A stretch of 64,000 nucleotides of DNA from Clostridium punense (GCF_017874425.1 NZ_JAGGLL010000006.1:1-64000); one strand, 5' to 3'; numbered from the stretch's first letter, positions 36,470 through 49,870 are shown. Program-made: numbers and translations. Notes: a model not told the origin generated them from the letters alone.

Positions 36470-37825
36470 CTATTCCTCTAGTTTCTTTTCTAACTCTTTC
36501 TTTAAGTGTTCATAGCCTGGCTTTCCAAGTAGGGCAAACATATTCTTTTTATACGCTTCTACCCCTTCTTGGTCAAAAGGATTTATTTCTAACATATATC
36601 CACCTATAGCACAAGCCTTCTCAAAGAAGTAAATTAAATATCCAATACTGTATTCAGTAAGGTCCTTAAGATTTATTACTATATTAGGAACTCCTCCTTC
36701 ATTATGAGCAAGAGCTGTTCCTTCCATAGCTTTTTTATTTACAAAATCTATGGTTTTTCCACTTAAAAAGTTAAGTCCATCTACATTTTTATCATCTTCT
36801 TTTAGAATTAACTCTACCTTAGGAGTTTGTACATTGATAATAGTTTCAAAAAGGTTTCTTAATCCATCTTGAATATATTGTCCCATAGAATGTAAATCTG
36901 TAGAAAAATTCACTGAAGCAGGGAAAATCCCTTTACCATCTTTTCCATGACTCTCTCCAAATAACTGTTTCCACCACTCACTGATGTATTGAAGACTTGG
37001 CTCGTAATTTACAATAATTTCTGTAGTTTTTCCTGTGATATATAAAAAATGTCTTATAGCTGCATACTTATAGCAGTTATTGCTTTCTAAACTTTCACAA
37101 CTATACTCATTTCTAGCCTCTTGTGCACCCTTCATTAATTCATTAATATTAAGTCCTGCTGTAGCTATTGGAAGTAATCCTACTGCTGTTAAAACTGAGA
37201 ATCTTCCCCCTACATCATCGGGAATTACAAAGGTTTCATAGCCTTCTTCATTAGCAAGATTTTTTAATGCCCCTTTAGCTTTATCTGTGGTTACATATAT
37301 TCTATTTTTAGCTTCTTCTTTTCCATACTTGTTTTCAAGAAGCTCTTTAAAAACTCTAAAAGCAATAGCAGGCTCAGTGGTTGTTCCTGACTTTGAAATT
37401 ACATTTATAGAAAAATCCTCATCCTTTACAATTTCTATAAGGTGAGCTAAATAAGTAGAGCTTATATTATTTCCAGCAAAGTAAATTGCAGGAGTTTTTC
37501 TCTTTTCATAGGGCAAATTGTTATTAAAGCTATGAGTTAAGGCCTCAATTACAGCTCTGGCTCCTAAGTATGAACCACCAATTCCAATTACCACAAGGAT
37601 TTTAGAATCCTTCTTTATCTTTTCAGCTGCTACTTTTATTCTCTGAAATTCATCTTTATCATAATTTTCAGGTAAATCAAGCCAACCTAAAAACTCATGT
37701 CCTGCTCCATCCTTATGATGCAAAGTATGATGGGCATCAGTAACCATAGGTTTAAGCTTTAATATATCTTCCTCTCGAGCAAAAGGCATTGCTTTTTTAA
37801 TGTTTAAACTTATTGGTGAATTCAT
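36470..37825 (-). CDS. pgi: Glucose-6-phosphate isomerase
   Basis: Pgi interconverts glucose 6-phosphate and fructose 6-phosphate in glycolysis. The 451-residue protein has the two family signatures, [18 protein letters not shown] at about 200-217 and the later [20 protein letters not shown] segment, plus [11 protein letters not shown] at about 75 and SKSGTTTEP at about 140 for phosphate binding. ATG 37825 (MNSPISLN) follows ACGGAGGG; the nineteen upstream codons lack a site. The length fits Gram-positive Pgi. It forms a two-gene unit with yaiI. Confidence 0.96.
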   Translation of the reverse strand: MNSPISLNIKKAMPFAREEDILKLKPMVTDAHHTLHHKDGAGHEFLGWLDLPENYDKDEFQRIKVAAEKIKKDSKILVVIGIGGSYLGARAVIEALTHSFNNNLPYEKRKTPAIYFAGNNISSTYLAHLIEIVKDEDFSINVISKSGTTTEPAIAFRVFKELLENKYGKEEAKNRIYVTTDKAKGALKNLANEEGYETFVIPDDVGGRFSVLTAVGLLPIATAGLNINELMKGAQEARNEYSCESLESNNCYKYAAIRHFLYITGKTTEIIVNYEPSLQYISEWWKQLFGESHGKDGKGIFPASVNFSTDLHSMGQYIQDGLRNLFETIINVQTPKVELILKEDDKNVDGLNFLSGKTIDFVNKKAMEGTALAHNEGGVPNIVINLKDLTEYSIGYLIYFFEKACAIGGYMLEINPFDQEGVEAYKKNMFALLGKPGYEHLKKELEKKLEE

Positions 37826-37903
37826 AAAATCCCTCCGTAAACCATATTTTCTGTAATTATATGAACTAAAGTTAAGTAGCAACCATTACTACTAAATTAA
37901 ATG

Positions 37904-37917
37904 ATGAACAAGTTCAT
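37904..37917. promoter_or_regulatory. ATGAAC-N2-GTTCAT palindrome upstream of pgi
   Basis: Six-base arms around AA, about 80 bp before the pgi start. The same ATGAAC/GTTCAT arms occur at 47844-47857 (centre TT). A shared operator is possible but rests on two sites. Confidence 0.3.
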
Positions 37918-38002
37918 TTCCACTTTTTAGTATAAACCATTTTATGTTTTTTATCAAACATTCAGCGATTTACTATTAATTACTTACCACTCATAATATA
38001 AA

Positions 38003-38039
38003 ACAACTAACCACTAAAGATATCGCCTTAATAGTTAGT
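38003..38039 (-). terminator. Terminator of the ABC exporter operon
   Basis: AACTAAC and GTTAGTT arms, extended by inner A-T pairs, are followed on the minus strand by GTTTTATA, about 17 bp after the permease stop. Confidence 0.7.
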
Positions 38040-38055
38040 TGCTTATTCATATCAT

Positions 38056-40584
38056 TTATTCAATTCCTCTTATGGAATCAACTATACTTGAAGTAAATAG
38101 CTTTCTTGAAGGTAGCACTGATGCTATAAAGGTGATGAATATTGTTACAGTAAAGATAGCAATTACTTCCATCACAGGAAATTCCCAGGTCATTCCTGCC
38201 ATTAGAACTTTTCTTCCTACTTTAAAAATACCATAGGTTAAAAGTATACCTAATATAGACCCTACCATACTAGCTGAAATTCCATATAACATACCTTCGG
38301 TTTTTATCATACTTCTCACTTCATCACTACCAAGACCAAGTGCCCTCATCATAGCAACTTCTCGTTTTCTTAAAATAACATTCATATACATAATATTGAT
38401 TAAGTTAATAATACTAACTACAGCTACTATGGATACAAAGCTATACATTATAAGTGATCTTTCTAAATTTTCCTTCTTAATAGTTTTAAGCTCCTCTTTA
38501 AAGGATTTTACTTCCATGGCTCTTGCAAGTTTTGTGATTTCCTTGATTTCACTTTCTACTTTTAAGTAATCAGCATCCTTATCAAGTAAAATATTTGCTC
38601 GTTGGAATTCTTCAATGCTTAGATATTTTTCCATAGCTTTTTCATTTAAAATAATAGTACTACTTATAGTAGGGTCTACATTCTTTAACATATCCGCCCT
38701 AACAATTGCTCCTATAGTAACCTCTTGTGTTTTCTCTCCTGCATTTCCCTTATTATCATATCTTATATAAGGGATTTTAAGTTTGCTCCCAACTTGCAAA
38801 CTAGTATAATTATTATAGTTTAAGTTTTCTATTATTATTGCAATTGGCTCCTCTTTCATCTTATCTAGATCTATTGCTCCTTCAAGTAGACCTTCTTTTA
38901 ACCTCATGAGATCTTGATCTACATAACCCTCTACATTGGTAAGAAATTGATACTTGCCCTTTTCAAAGTCTTCTCTTAATCTATAACTTCTTCTGCTAAA
39001 TTCTTTTATATGGTCCATACCTTCCTGTGTGATTCCCTCTTTTGGAAATTCAACATTGGTCCTGAAAAACTTCTGCTTTGAAACACTTTTTACTCCATCT
39101 ATACTATTTAGCTTATCAATATTATCTTGCGTTAACCCATAACCTGGCTCAGTAAGAAAAGTACTTAATGTGAAATCACCTTGAAAGTTCTTCTTAAAGC
39201 TATTTATAGGATCAGAATTAGTAATTAAATAATTTACAGTAAAAAACATGATTATGGTAATACTTAAGGATACTACTGTAGTAGTGAATCTCTTCTTGTT
39301 TCTACTCACGTTAAGAAATGCCATATTAGTAGTAAAAGAGGCTTTTTTTCTAATTCCCTTTGTACTTTGTATGCCTTTCTTTATTTTTCTTCCCTTTAGT
39401 TTTAAATTATTATTTGATGTAATAGCTTCCATAGGGGAAATTTGAGAAGCTTTTCTAGCAGAAGAGTAGGTTCCACCTAAAATACTTAAAAACCCAACTA
39501 TAACAGATGCAGTAACGCCTTCTTTAGGAATACTAAATACGCCATTAAAGTCCTTATATCCTGAAGACACCATGATTATAGCTTTTATTGCAAGGTTTCC
39601 AATTAATATTCCTAGAGGAATAAATATTGCTCCTAATAATAATCCTTCTCCTAAGACAAGAGCCTTAATTTTTCTAGGTGAAGCACCTATAGCTCTTAGC
39701 ATTCCAAAGTCCTTTGTTCTTTCACTAATACAAACATTAAATATATTATATATGATTACACTAGCCACGATACCAATTATCACAAAAATAATCTTAGTTA
39801 CAAGATTCATAACATCAACAGCTATAAGCATAAAGGATTTTATAGAACTAGGCAAGAAATCTAAGTCTGAATATACATTTGTAGAGGACAATTGGGATAA
39901 TCCCTCTCCTATAGAATACTTAGGGATAACTGTTAAGTAGCCATTGTAGTGAAAATTCTTATTTGCAGCAGTAGCTTCCACAAACTCTTTAGTTAAGTAA
40001 GCCTTTGCCGTATTCTTATTTAAAAATCCATTGGCTACATGCTGAAAGGTTCCAACCAATAAAAACTCACTTTCCATATTCACAGGCATATACTTTCCCT
40101 TACTATCCACATACTCAATTGTATAAGATAATCTTATCTTATCACCTACTTTGTATTTTTGTGGTAATGCATCTAATATCCAACTTTCCAAGGCAATTTC
40201 ATTTCCACCACTTGGAAATTTTCCCTCTATTAATTTAAAGTTTAGCAGTTCCGTTATGTTACTTTCATAACCTCCAAGTTCTAATTCATAGTTAGTGTTA
40301 GGAACCTGATATTTTCCAAATACAGTTACCATGGAAACCTTCTCCACCAAAGAATCAGTTTTAAGCCCCTGTGCTCTAACATAATTTCGGGTTTCAAATC
40401 TTATATCGTAGGTTCCACCTGCTTGATTTACTATCCTGTCCTTTGATGACTTTTGTAGTGCCTCAACCATTATGCTTAAAGAACTAATTAAAGTTATAGA
40501 TAGTACTATTCCAACTGCCATAAAAAATATTCTTTTCTTATTCTTTAGAATATATCGTGGAATTAGACCCCAAAAACTCCTCAT
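38056..40584 (-). CDS. FtsX-family ABC transporter permease
   Basis: The 842-residue membrane protein has two FtsX/MacB-type units. Each has a helix, a large extracytoplasmic domain and a three-helix block: VGIVLSITLISSLSIMVEAL near the N-terminus; FGMLRAIGASPRKIKALVLG near 290; VALMRALGLGSDEV-like text (REVAMMRALGLGSDEVRSMI) near 745. Such permeases handle lipoproteins, peptides or antimicrobial compounds. Its ATG shares a base with the TAA of the ATPase gene, so the two are coupled. No two-component genes flank it, so a bacitracin-type sensor role is not indicated. Confidence 0.88.
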   Translation of the reverse strand: MRSFWGLIPRYILKNKKRIFFMAVGIVLSITLISSLSIMVEALQKSSKDRIVNQAGGTYDIRFETRNYVRAQGLKTDSLVEKVSMVTVFGKYQVPNTNYELELGGYESNITELLNFKLIEGKFPSGGNEIALESWILDALPQKYKVGDKIRLSYTIEYVDSKGKYMPVNMESEFLLVGTFQHVANGFLNKNTAKAYLTKEFVEATAANKNFHYNGYLTVIPKYSIGEGLSQLSSTNVYSDLDFLPSSIKSFMLIAVDVMNLVTKIIFVIIGIVASVIIYNIFNVCISERTKDFGMLRAIGASPRKIKALVLGEGLLLGAIFIPLGILIGNLAIKAIIMVSSGYKDFNGVFSIPKEGVTASVIVGFLSILGGTYSSARKASQISPMEAITSNNNLKLKGRKIKKGIQSTKGIRKKASFTTNMAFLNVSRNKKRFTTTVVSLSITIIMFFTVNYLITNSDPINSFKKNFQGDFTLSTFLTEPGYGLTQDNIDKLNSIDGVKSVSKQKFFRTNVEFPKEGITQEGMDHIKEFSRRSYRLREDFEKGKYQFLTNVEGYVDQDLMRLKEGLLEGAIDLDKMKEEPIAIIIENLNYNNYTSLQVGSKLKIPYIRYDNKGNAGEKTQEVTIGAIVRADMLKNVDPTISSTIILNEKAMEKYLSIEEFQRANILLDKDADYLKVESEIKEITKLARAMEVKSFKEELKTIKKENLERSLIMYSFVSIVAVVSIINLINIMYMNVILRKREVAMMRALGLGSDEVRSMIKTEGMLYGISASMVGSILGILLTYGIFKVGRKVLMAGMTWEFPVMEVIAIFTVTIFITFIASVLPSRKLFTSSIVDSIRGIE

Positions 40585-41264
40585 TATTTCACCCTCTTAT
40601 CATCCACAATTATTCCATCAGCTATAGTTATAACTCTATCTGCACGGGCTGCAATATTAGGATCATGAGTTATCATAACCAGGGTTTGGTTATACTTTTT
40701 TATGGACATTGTAAGTAAATCTAGAACTTCATTACTGTTTTTACTATCTAAGTTTCCTGTAGGCTCATCTGCAAATATAATTGATGGCTTATTTGCAAGA
40801 GCCCTTGCTATAGAAGTTCTTTGTTGTTGTCCTCCTGATATTTCTCCTGGCAAGTGTGTTTTTCTATTCTTAATATCTAGGGTTTCCATGATTTCATTTA
40901 TATAAGCTTCATCTACTTTTTTCCCATCCATTAACAGTGGTAATTTAATATTTTCTTCTACTGATAGTATTGGAATCAAGTTAAAGAACTGAAATATAAA
41001 TCCTATATTTCTTCTTCTAAATCTAGATAATTCTTTCTCTCCCATAGAATAAATATCCGTATCATTTATAAAAACTTGTCCAGCAGAAGGCTTATCAAGC
41101 CCTGCCAAAAGATGCAATAAAGTACTTTTTCCTGAACCACTTGGACCCACTATGGCTGTAAATTCTCCTTTTTCAATAGATATATCTGTTGGTTTAAGTG
41201 CCTTAACCTCAGTTTCCTTAATCCCATAAGTTTTTGTTAGTCGTCTTGTTCTTAATAATTCCAT
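40584..41264 (-). CDS. ABC transporter ATP-binding protein (LolD/MacB type)
   Basis: The 226-residue ATPase has Walker A GPSGSGKST at about 38-46, Q-loop FIFQFFNLIP, signature ISGGQQQRTSIARAL, Walker B IIFADEPTGNLDS and the H-loop MITHDP. This is the short MacB/LolD-type partner of FtsX-like permeases, which use ATP to drive a mechanical stroke rather than classic transport. ATG 41264 follows GGGGGGAGA; five upstream codons cover that site. It is the first gene of the two-gene operon. Confidence 0.93.
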   Translation of the reverse strand: MELLRTRRLTKTYGIKETEVKALKPTDISIEKGEFTAIVGPSGSGKSTLLHLLAGLDKPSAGQVFINDTDIYSMGEKELSRFRRRNIGFIFQFFNLIPILSVEENIKLPLLMDGKKVDEAYINEIMETLDIKNRKTHLPGEISGGQQQRTSIARALANKPSIIFADEPTGNLDSKNSNEVLDLLTMSIKKYNQTLVMITHDPNIAARADRVITIADGIIVDDKRVK

Positions 41265-41552
41265 AAAATCTCCCCCCAATTTATTCCCCTTAAATAATAT
41301 TATTCTCTTATCATTATCTTATAGACGTAAGCTGTTTAATACTTCTGTACTATCATTAACTTTACTGTAGATTTAATAGTGTACTAATTATATGATACCA
41401 ATTTCAAAATATTTTGTAAACATATTAGATACATTTGATTTTAAATATTGTATCATTTTTTCAATCATTACTTACTTATATCACTTCAAGAACTTTACAG
41501 TTTATATCATAATAAATCCCCATATTACTTATTCAACAAAAAAAATAAAAAC

Positions 41553-41577
41553 CTAGAATAACCTTCGCTTATTCTAG
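41553..41577 (-). terminator. Terminator of the second HTH-TPR gene
   Basis: CTAGAATAA and TTATTCTAG around CCTTCGC; on the minus strand GTTTTTATTTTTTTTG follows. A strong intrinsic terminator. Confidence 0.9.
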
Positions 41578-41611
41578 ATTTGCCTTTGTACTATTAAACC
41601 ATTAGAGAAAC

Positions 41612-42883
41612 TTATTTCAACAACTTTTGTATCTCTTCTAAGCATTCATATACCTTTTCATATTCATCATCTTCAAAATAAAATTTTTGAAGTTTATTAT
41701 AATAACTAATTTTCATTAACTTATTATCTGTCTCATTTAAGAAAGCTAATATTTCATTAATAGTTTCTTTAACTTTATCCACCTTTTCAAGCTTAATATA
41801 AATTTCTTCCATGATTGTGTATGCTTTTAAAGTATATTCATAATCATTATTTTCTCGTGCATTTTCCAACCCCAAGCTAACAATAAGTAATGCCTCATCG
41901 TAAAGTTCCTTTGCCATGTACACCGATGATTTATCAATTAAAGTATGTGATAGATTTTTCTTATCTATCTTAGTTCTAATTTTCTGAGATTTATTATAAT
42001 ACTCTAAGGCTTCAGTCAAGTTTTTCTTCTTTACATATAGTGAACCCATATTATTATAAAGGTATGCTAACACTTTTTCATTATTAATCATTAAAATTAG
42101 CTCTTTATAAATTTCAATTGCTCTATCTATATCACCTTTATCTTCATAACAACTAGCTTTAAAACTACTAGCATAAACATATCGCTCTAACTCTTTCTCT
42201 TTATCACATAGTTCTAAAAACTTTTCAATATATTTAAGTGATTCATCCAATTTAGATAGGTTTTGATAGCAAAGCGCTGAGTTATATAATGCATTTTGCA
42301 AAGTAATCTTTTCCCTTACAATCTCTGAATTAACTATTGCTTTATTAAAATAAACTATAGCTTCATTAAAATCTAGCAAAATATACTTGCACATACCTAA
42401 TCTATTATAAAGATAACATCTTTCCTTCAAGTGCGCAGAATCAGTTAATGAGTCTAAGGAGTAAAAATAATTTTTATAAGCTTCTAAGTATTTACTTTCA
42501 TTGTAATTCTTATCTCCCGCTACTTTATATGCTTCTGCTTTGACATTATGCAAATTATACTGTTCCCCAATTTTTATAATATCTTCTAGTTCTTTATAGG
42601 TTAAATCCGTAGCTAATTTATCCATGCAGTATTTTTCTGCTTCTTCTTCTATGGTTCTTAAAAAGTACCTATCATCTATTTCTATATCTAGCCCAAGTTC
42701 CTTTGCTTTTTCCCTAAATCTTTCTGTAATAATTTTTGCTGCATCTTCCGTTATATTTCTTCTTCCATTCTCCAAAAGACCAAGATACCCTCTTGTAAAG
42801 TTTTCACTAGCAAAATCATCTTGTGTCATTTTAAATCTTTTTCTTAAGCTTTTAATTTTCTCACTACCTGTTAAAAACTGCAT
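41612..42883 (-). CDS. XRE-type HTH regulator with TPR repeats (second)
   Basis: The 423-residue protein pairs an N-terminal HTH (KIKSLRKRFKMTQDDFASEN, FTRGYLGLLENGRRNITEDAAKI) with about nine TPR-like helical pairs (for example SHTLIDKSSVYMAKELYDEA, ALEYYNKSQKIRTKIDKK). It has the same plan as 603-1940 but little sequence similarity outside the HTH, and the HTH itself is longer. Start ATG 42883 with AAGGGG upstream. Its targets are unknown; the neighbouring ABC exporter operon, on the same strand downstream, is a candidate. No signal-peptide pheromone gene is visible nearby. Confidence 0.7.
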   Translation of the reverse strand: MQFLTGSEKIKSLRKRFKMTQDDFASENFTRGYLGLLENGRRNITEDAAKIITERFREKAKELGLDIEIDDRYFLRTIEEEAEKYCMDKLATDLTYKELEDIIKIGEQYNLHNVKAEAYKVAGDKNYNESKYLEAYKNYFYSLDSLTDSAHLKERCYLYNRLGMCKYILLDFNEAIVYFNKAIVNSEIVREKITLQNALYNSALCYQNLSKLDESLKYIEKFLELCDKEKELERYVYASSFKASCYEDKGDIDRAIEIYKELILMINNEKVLAYLYNNMGSLYVKKKNLTEALEYYNKSQKIRTKIDKKNLSHTLIDKSSVYMAKELYDEALLIVSLGLENARENNDYEYTLKAYTIMEEIYIKLEKVDKVKETINEILAFLNETDNKLMKISYYNKLQKFYFEDDEYEKVYECLEEIQKLLK

Positions 42884-43145
42884 TTCTTTCCCCTTCTTAC
42901 TAAATCTTAATAATGTCATTAATTATTATTATATCAATAATTTATAAAAATAACTTTCCTAAAATAAGAAATTTATTAATTTGCTCCCTTTAAAAGGCAA
43001 GTCAGTGTACTTTCATGCACTTTAAAGTAGTTGCAATTACTTCTATCTTTCGTATTTACTAGAAACCCATCATATTAAGTCTTTCTCTAATGCTTTATCT
43101 ATTTCTTTCAATGAAAATTTTCAAAGTTTCCTATGTATAAAAAAA

Positions 43146-43172
43146 GACACATAGACAGGCTATCTATGCGTC
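43146..43172 (-). terminator. Terminator of the guaBA operon
   Basis: GACACATAGA and TCTATGCGTC (one wobble) around CAGGCTA; on the minus strand TTTTTTTATAC follows. Confidence 0.9.
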
Positions 43173-43207
43173 AATTAAAATATATGTTTAGTAAGAGAAA
43201 GGCTATT

Positions 43208-44737
43208 TTACTCCCACTCTATAGTGGAAGGTGGTTTTGAAGTTACATCATAAACAATTCTGTTTACTCCTTTAACTTCATTCACAATTCTTCTTGATAC
43301 TTTATCAAGAACTTCATATGGCACTCTAGCCCAATCAGAGGTCATGCCATCTGATGATGTTACGGCTCTTAGTGCTACTGTGTGGCAATAAGTTCTTTCA
43401 TCTCCCATAACTCCAACGGATTGGATGTTAGGAAGACAAGCAAAGTATTGCCATATTTCACTTTCAAGTCCTGCTATTGCTACTTCGTCTCTAAATATTG
43501 CATCAGCTTCTCTAACTATTTCTAATTTTTCTTCAGTAATTTCTCCTAAAACTCTAATTGCAAGACCTGGTCCTGGGAACGGTTGTCTCCAAACTAAGTG
43601 GTGTGGTATTCCAATTTCTTCACCCACCGCTCTAACTTCATCTTTAAATAATTCTCTAAGTGGTTCTATAAGTTCAAAGGTGATGTCCTCTGGAAGTCCA
43701 CCTACATTATGGTGACTCTTTATAGTAGCTGAGGTATTTGTACCACTTTCTACTACATCCGCATAAATTGTACCTTGAACTAAGTAATCTATTTTGCCAA
43801 GCTTATTTGCTTCTTCTTCAAATACTCTTATAAATTCTTCCCCAATGATTTTTCTTTTTCTCTCTGGGTCAGAAACCCCCTTAAGCTTTCCTAAGAATCT
43901 TTCCTGTGCATTTACTCTAATAAGATTCATATCAAAACCTTTTTTAAAGATTTCTTCTACTTGGTCTCCCTCGTCTTTTCTTAAAAGACCATGGTCAACA
44001 AATACACAAGTTAATTGCTTTCCAATAGCTTTATGAACTAGTACTGCTGCCACTGAAGAATCTACTCCCCCAGATAGAGCACAAAGCACTTTTTTATCTC
44101 CAACAAGATTTTTAATCTCAGCTATTTTCTCTTCTGCAAAGGAAGCCATGGACCAATCCCCTTTAAGATTACATATGTTCTTAAGGAAATTAGCAAGCAT
44201 TTTTTCTCCAAATAGAGTGTGCTGAACTTCTGGGTGGAACTGAACCCCGTAAAGGTTCTTTTCACTATTTCCCATAGCAGCTATTGGACATTGATCTGTA
44301 GATCCAATAATTTCAAAACCTGCTGGTTTTTCTTCTATAAAATCTGTATGACTCATCCAGCATTGATTTTCTTCTATTCCCTCAAATAATGCGCTATTTA
44401 AAGCTAAATCTACATTGGTTTTTCCATATTCTCTAACAGGTGCAGTTTTAACACTTCCTCCTAGAGTGTGAGCCATAAGTTGTGCTCCATAACATATTCC
44501 AAGCACTGGAATACCTAAATTAAATATTTCTTCGTCTATTTTAGGTGAATTTTCACCGTATACACTATTAGGCCCACCTGTAAAAATGATTCCCTTAGGT
44601 GCTAATTCCTTTATTTTCTCTATTGAAGTTGTGTAAGGAACTATTTCGCAGTAAACACTATTTTCTCTAACTCTTCTTGCGATAAGCTGATTGTATTGTC
44701 CGCCAAAATCAACTACTAAAACTAATTCTCTATTCAT
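43208..44737 (-). CDS. guaA: GMP synthase (glutamine-hydrolysing)
   Basis: GuaA converts XMP to GMP using glutamine nitrogen and ATP. The 509-residue protein has the class I amidotransferase domain with the nucleophile Cys in [11 protein letters not shown] and His-Glu in QFHPEV. The PP-loop ATP pyrophosphatase motif [12 protein letters not shown] is at about 222-233, and the dimer domain ends in KPPSTIEWE. All catalytic residues are present. It follows guaB by 120 bp on the same strand, with AAGGAGGAAGG before the start, and ends at a strong terminator. Confidence 0.97.
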   Translation of the reverse strand: MNRELVLVVDFGGQYNQLIARRVRENSVYCEIVPYTTSIEKIKELAPKGIIFTGGPNSVYGENSPKIDEEIFNLGIPVLGICYGAQLMAHTLGGSVKTAPVREYGKTNVDLALNSALFEGIEENQCWMSHTDFIEEKPAGFEIIGSTDQCPIAAMGNSEKNLYGVQFHPEVQHTLFGEKMLANFLKNICNLKGDWSMASFAEEKIAEIKNLVGDKKVLCALSGGVDSSVAAVLVHKAIGKQLTCVFVDHGLLRKDEGDQVEEIFKKGFDMNLIRVNAQERFLGKLKGVSDPERKRKIIGEEFIRVFEEEANKLGKIDYLVQGTIYADVVESGTNTSATIKSHHNVGGLPEDITFELIEPLRELFKDEVRAVGEEIGIPHHLVWRQPFPGPGLAIRVLGEITEEKLEIVREADAIFRDEVAIAGLESEIWQYFACLPNIQSVGVMGDERTYCHTVALRAVTSSDGMTSDWARVPYEVLDKVSRRIVNEVKGVNRIVYDVTSKPPSTIEWE

Positions 44738-44856
44738 GTGTTACCTTCCTCCTTTATTTTTCTCCGTAAATGCATGTTGTAAATAAAAGTTTTATTTCTT
44801 ATAAACTTTAATATTTCTATTTTAAGTGTAGTTTATAAGGGATTTAATTCTTATTT

Positions 44857-46332
<1,476 letters not shown>

Positions 46333-46475
46333 TTATTTTATTTAGTTGCAGAAAAACTCCCTAATTTAAGCCCATAAAATCTCCAAGGACTTAATTTTTT
46401 CAAATGTAATTTATAATGCAACTTTTGCATGAATGTTATTAGCTAATAATTAATTCATAATTTGGGTACAAAAAA

Positions 46476-46513
46476 ACATGTTAGCTATACTTCTATAAGT
46501 AAAACTAACATGT
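46476..46513 (-). terminator. Riboswitch-controlled terminator of guaB
   Basis: ACATGTTAG and CTAACATGT around a 20-base loop; on the minus strand TTTTTTTG follows. It lies 30 nt after the aptamer, where ligand binding would favour termination. Confidence 0.8.
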
Positions 46514-46543
46514 CCAATTTTATTATTGTACAATGCAATTTTA

Positions 46544-46606
46544 CTCATAGTCAGAAATTATTGGTTTCCGGTAGATACTCCTTGCCATATTCAAGGGATA
46601 TATGAG
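46544..46606 (-). ncRNA. Guanine-class purine riboswitch aptamer
   Basis: The 63-nt aptamer closes with CTCATA/TATGAG (P1). It has P2 CCTTG/CAAGG around the AATATGG loop region, the junction GTATCTACC, and P3 CGGAAA/TTTCTG. The specificity base before the 3' P1 strand is C (GA-C-TATGAG), which pairs with guanine rather than adenine. A promoter lies upstream and a terminator downstream, so this is an OFF switch for guaBA. Confidence 0.9.
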
Positions 46607-46661
46607 CTAACGTTATTAAGTTTTTAATAATCAATGTTCGTTTGTTTTATTAATTATATCT

Positions 46662-46690
46662 ATTTTATTTAATAATAAGAGCTTTGTCAA
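46662..46690 (-). promoter_or_regulatory. Promoter of the guaBA operon
   Basis: On the minus strand TTGACA (46685-46690) and TAAAAT (46662-46667) are 17 bp apart, with a start near 46655, about 49 nt before the riboswitch. Confidence 0.75.
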
Positions 46691-46847
46691 TATATTATTT
46701 TAACTGTATTTAATTTATTAATAATTGGGAATAATTCAGACATATATTGTCACCATGACTTTCCTTATTGCTTAAAAATTAGCATAATGTCATGTAACTT
46801 ATTGTATAATTTGAAGTTTTTAGCATATTGCTAAAGTGAGGTACTTT

Positions 46848-47666
46848 ATGGATAAACTTTTAAAATATAAGACTAGGCATCTAAATATGGAATTCAGCCA
46901 AATTTTAGAGACTGAGGCTATAAACATGGTTTTTCAGCCCATTGTTCATCTTGGCACAGGAAAGATTCTAGGCTATGAGGCTCTTTGCCGTGGCCCTATT
47001 CAGTCCCCCCTTCATTTTCCTGATTTACTTTTTGAAATGGCTAAACATAATAATCAGGTTAGTACCTTAGATGAATTAGCTAGAAAAAAAGCCATTGAAA
47101 AATTTCTCCCTTACGGTGAAAACTACAAACTTTTCATTAATATGACTCCTATTTCTTTAAATGGATATGATTTTTTTGCTAGCTCTACTTTTAAATGTTT
47201 AGAGGATAATAAGGTCAATCCTGAAAACATAGTACTAGAAATTACAGAACAAGCCCCTATTGATAAGGTGGAAAATTTTGAAGCTATACTTAATGATATA
47301 CGTTCTCTTGGTATAAAAATCGCTCTTGACGATGTGGGTTCAGGTTACTCTGGCTTAAAGACCATTTTAAAAGTCATGCCAGATTATATAAAAATAGATA
47401 TGGATTTAACTCGCAATATTCATAAGGATAATATGAGGAGAAATTTAGTTAAAGGTCTAATAAATATGTGCAGAGATTGTAATATGAAAATAATTGTAGA
47501 GGGTATTGAATGTAAAGAGGAGTTAGAAACCCTAATGGATTTAGGTGCTTATGGTGGTCAAGGCTATTTTCTTCAAAAGCCTGTAGACTCTCCTGAAGAT
47601 ATTTCTACTGAGTGTAAGGAAGTTTTAAAGAATTACTTAAATGAAAAAACTGACTATAGAGAATAG
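46848..47666 (+). CDS. EAL-domain cyclic-di-GMP phosphodiesterase
   Basis: The 272-residue protein is almost only an EAL domain, the enzyme that opens cyclic-di-GMP to pGpG. All key residues are present: Glu in GYEALCRGP, Asn in INMTPIS, Glu in LEITEQ, the Asp pair in IALDDVGSGYSG, Lys in YIKIDM, Glu in IVEGIE and Gln in GGQGYFLQKP. No sensor or membrane segment. ATG 46848 follows GAGG by 6 bases; a GTG at 46836 is less likely. It is divergent from guaBA, which makes the GTP from which cyclic-di-GMP is formed, although a functional link is only suggestive. Confidence 0.93.
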   Translation: MDKLLKYKTRHLNMEFSQILETEAINMVFQPIVHLGTGKILGYEALCRGPIQSPLHFPDLLFEMAKHNNQVSTLDELARKKAIEKFLPYGENYKLFINMTPISLNGYDFFASSTFKCLEDNKVNPENIVLEITEQAPIDKVENFEAILNDIRSLGIKIALDDVGSGYSGLKTILKVMPDYIKIDMDLTRNIHKDNMRRNLVKGLINMCRDCNMKIIVEGIECKEELETLMDLGAYGGQGYFLQKPVDSPEDISTECKEVLKNYLNEKTDYRE

Positions 47667-47684
47667 AGAACCTCCTATGTTCTC
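47666..47684 (+). terminator. Terminator of the EAL gene
   Basis: GAGAAC and GTTCTC around CTCCTAT, then CTTTTTATTTG, starting at the stop codon. A short but well-placed stem. Confidence 0.65.
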
Positions 47685-47732
47685 CTTTTTATTTGTTTTA
47701 GTTTTCCACTGTTAGTCTTTATTTTTTAACTT

Positions 47733-47858
47733 TTAACAACATTTTGGAAGCTTCAACTCTGTCAGCTTCTAAAGTGGCAGTTGCTCAGCCTAGATAAGTT
47801 GCTTTGGTGGTAGTCTAAATCTACTTCCAAAGTTGTTAATAAAATGAACTTGTTCATT
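47733..47858. repeat. Inverted-repeat element or structured RNA of unknown kind
   Basis: TTAACAACATTTTGGAAG (47733-47750) is nearly complementary to CTTCCAAAGTTGTTAA (47824-47839), enclosing about 75 bp without ORF that have internal GCTTC repeats. A second palindrome, AATGAAC-TT-GTTCATT, follows at 47843-47858. It could be another small transposon-like element or an RNA. No second copy was seen here. Confidence 0.4.
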
Positions 47859-47954
47859 ATTTAACTTTTAATACTTTGTTGAAGTATTAAATTTAACTGT
47901 GAAAATTATATTAAATATAATAATTATACAATTATTACAATATAAAAATATGAA

Positions 47955-47992
47955 AAGAGCTATGTAGAAGTGTTATTCTTCTCATAGCTCTT
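47955..47992 (-). terminator. Terminator of groESL, beyond repeat copy D
   Basis: AAGAGCTATG and CATAGCTCTT, extended by an inner GAAG/CTTC pair, with TTTTCATATTTTT on the minus strand. It is the first terminator after groEL, so repeat copy D lies inside the groESL message. Confidence 0.8.
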
Positions 47993-48043
47993 AATGTTTT
48001 TATTATATATCTTATTGTAATCTGCTTTTAATATAATTTATTT

Positions 48044-48220
48044 AGGCATTTGAAAATAAATAACAAGTCCAAGATGTAAAGGATATTTTGTGTTCACAAG
48101 CAAGCTTGTGCAGACAAGAAAACAGGTTCCGCAGATAGTGGGTCTATCTAAGGGTTCTGTTGACGCAGTATATCACAAAATAGACGAGCAGATTGACTTG
48201 TTTATTTTTTGAAGATGCCT
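48044..48220 (-). mobile_element. MITE-like inverted-repeat element, copy D
   Basis: A 177-bp copy in the same orientation as B, with one internal ~18-bp block. Ends GGCATTTGAAAATAAATAAC and TTTTTTGAAGATGCCT; TA touches both borders. It begins 12 bp after the groEL stop codon. Confidence 0.85.
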
Positions 48221-48232
48221 TAAACCTATATT

Positions 48233-49870
<1,638 letters not shown>

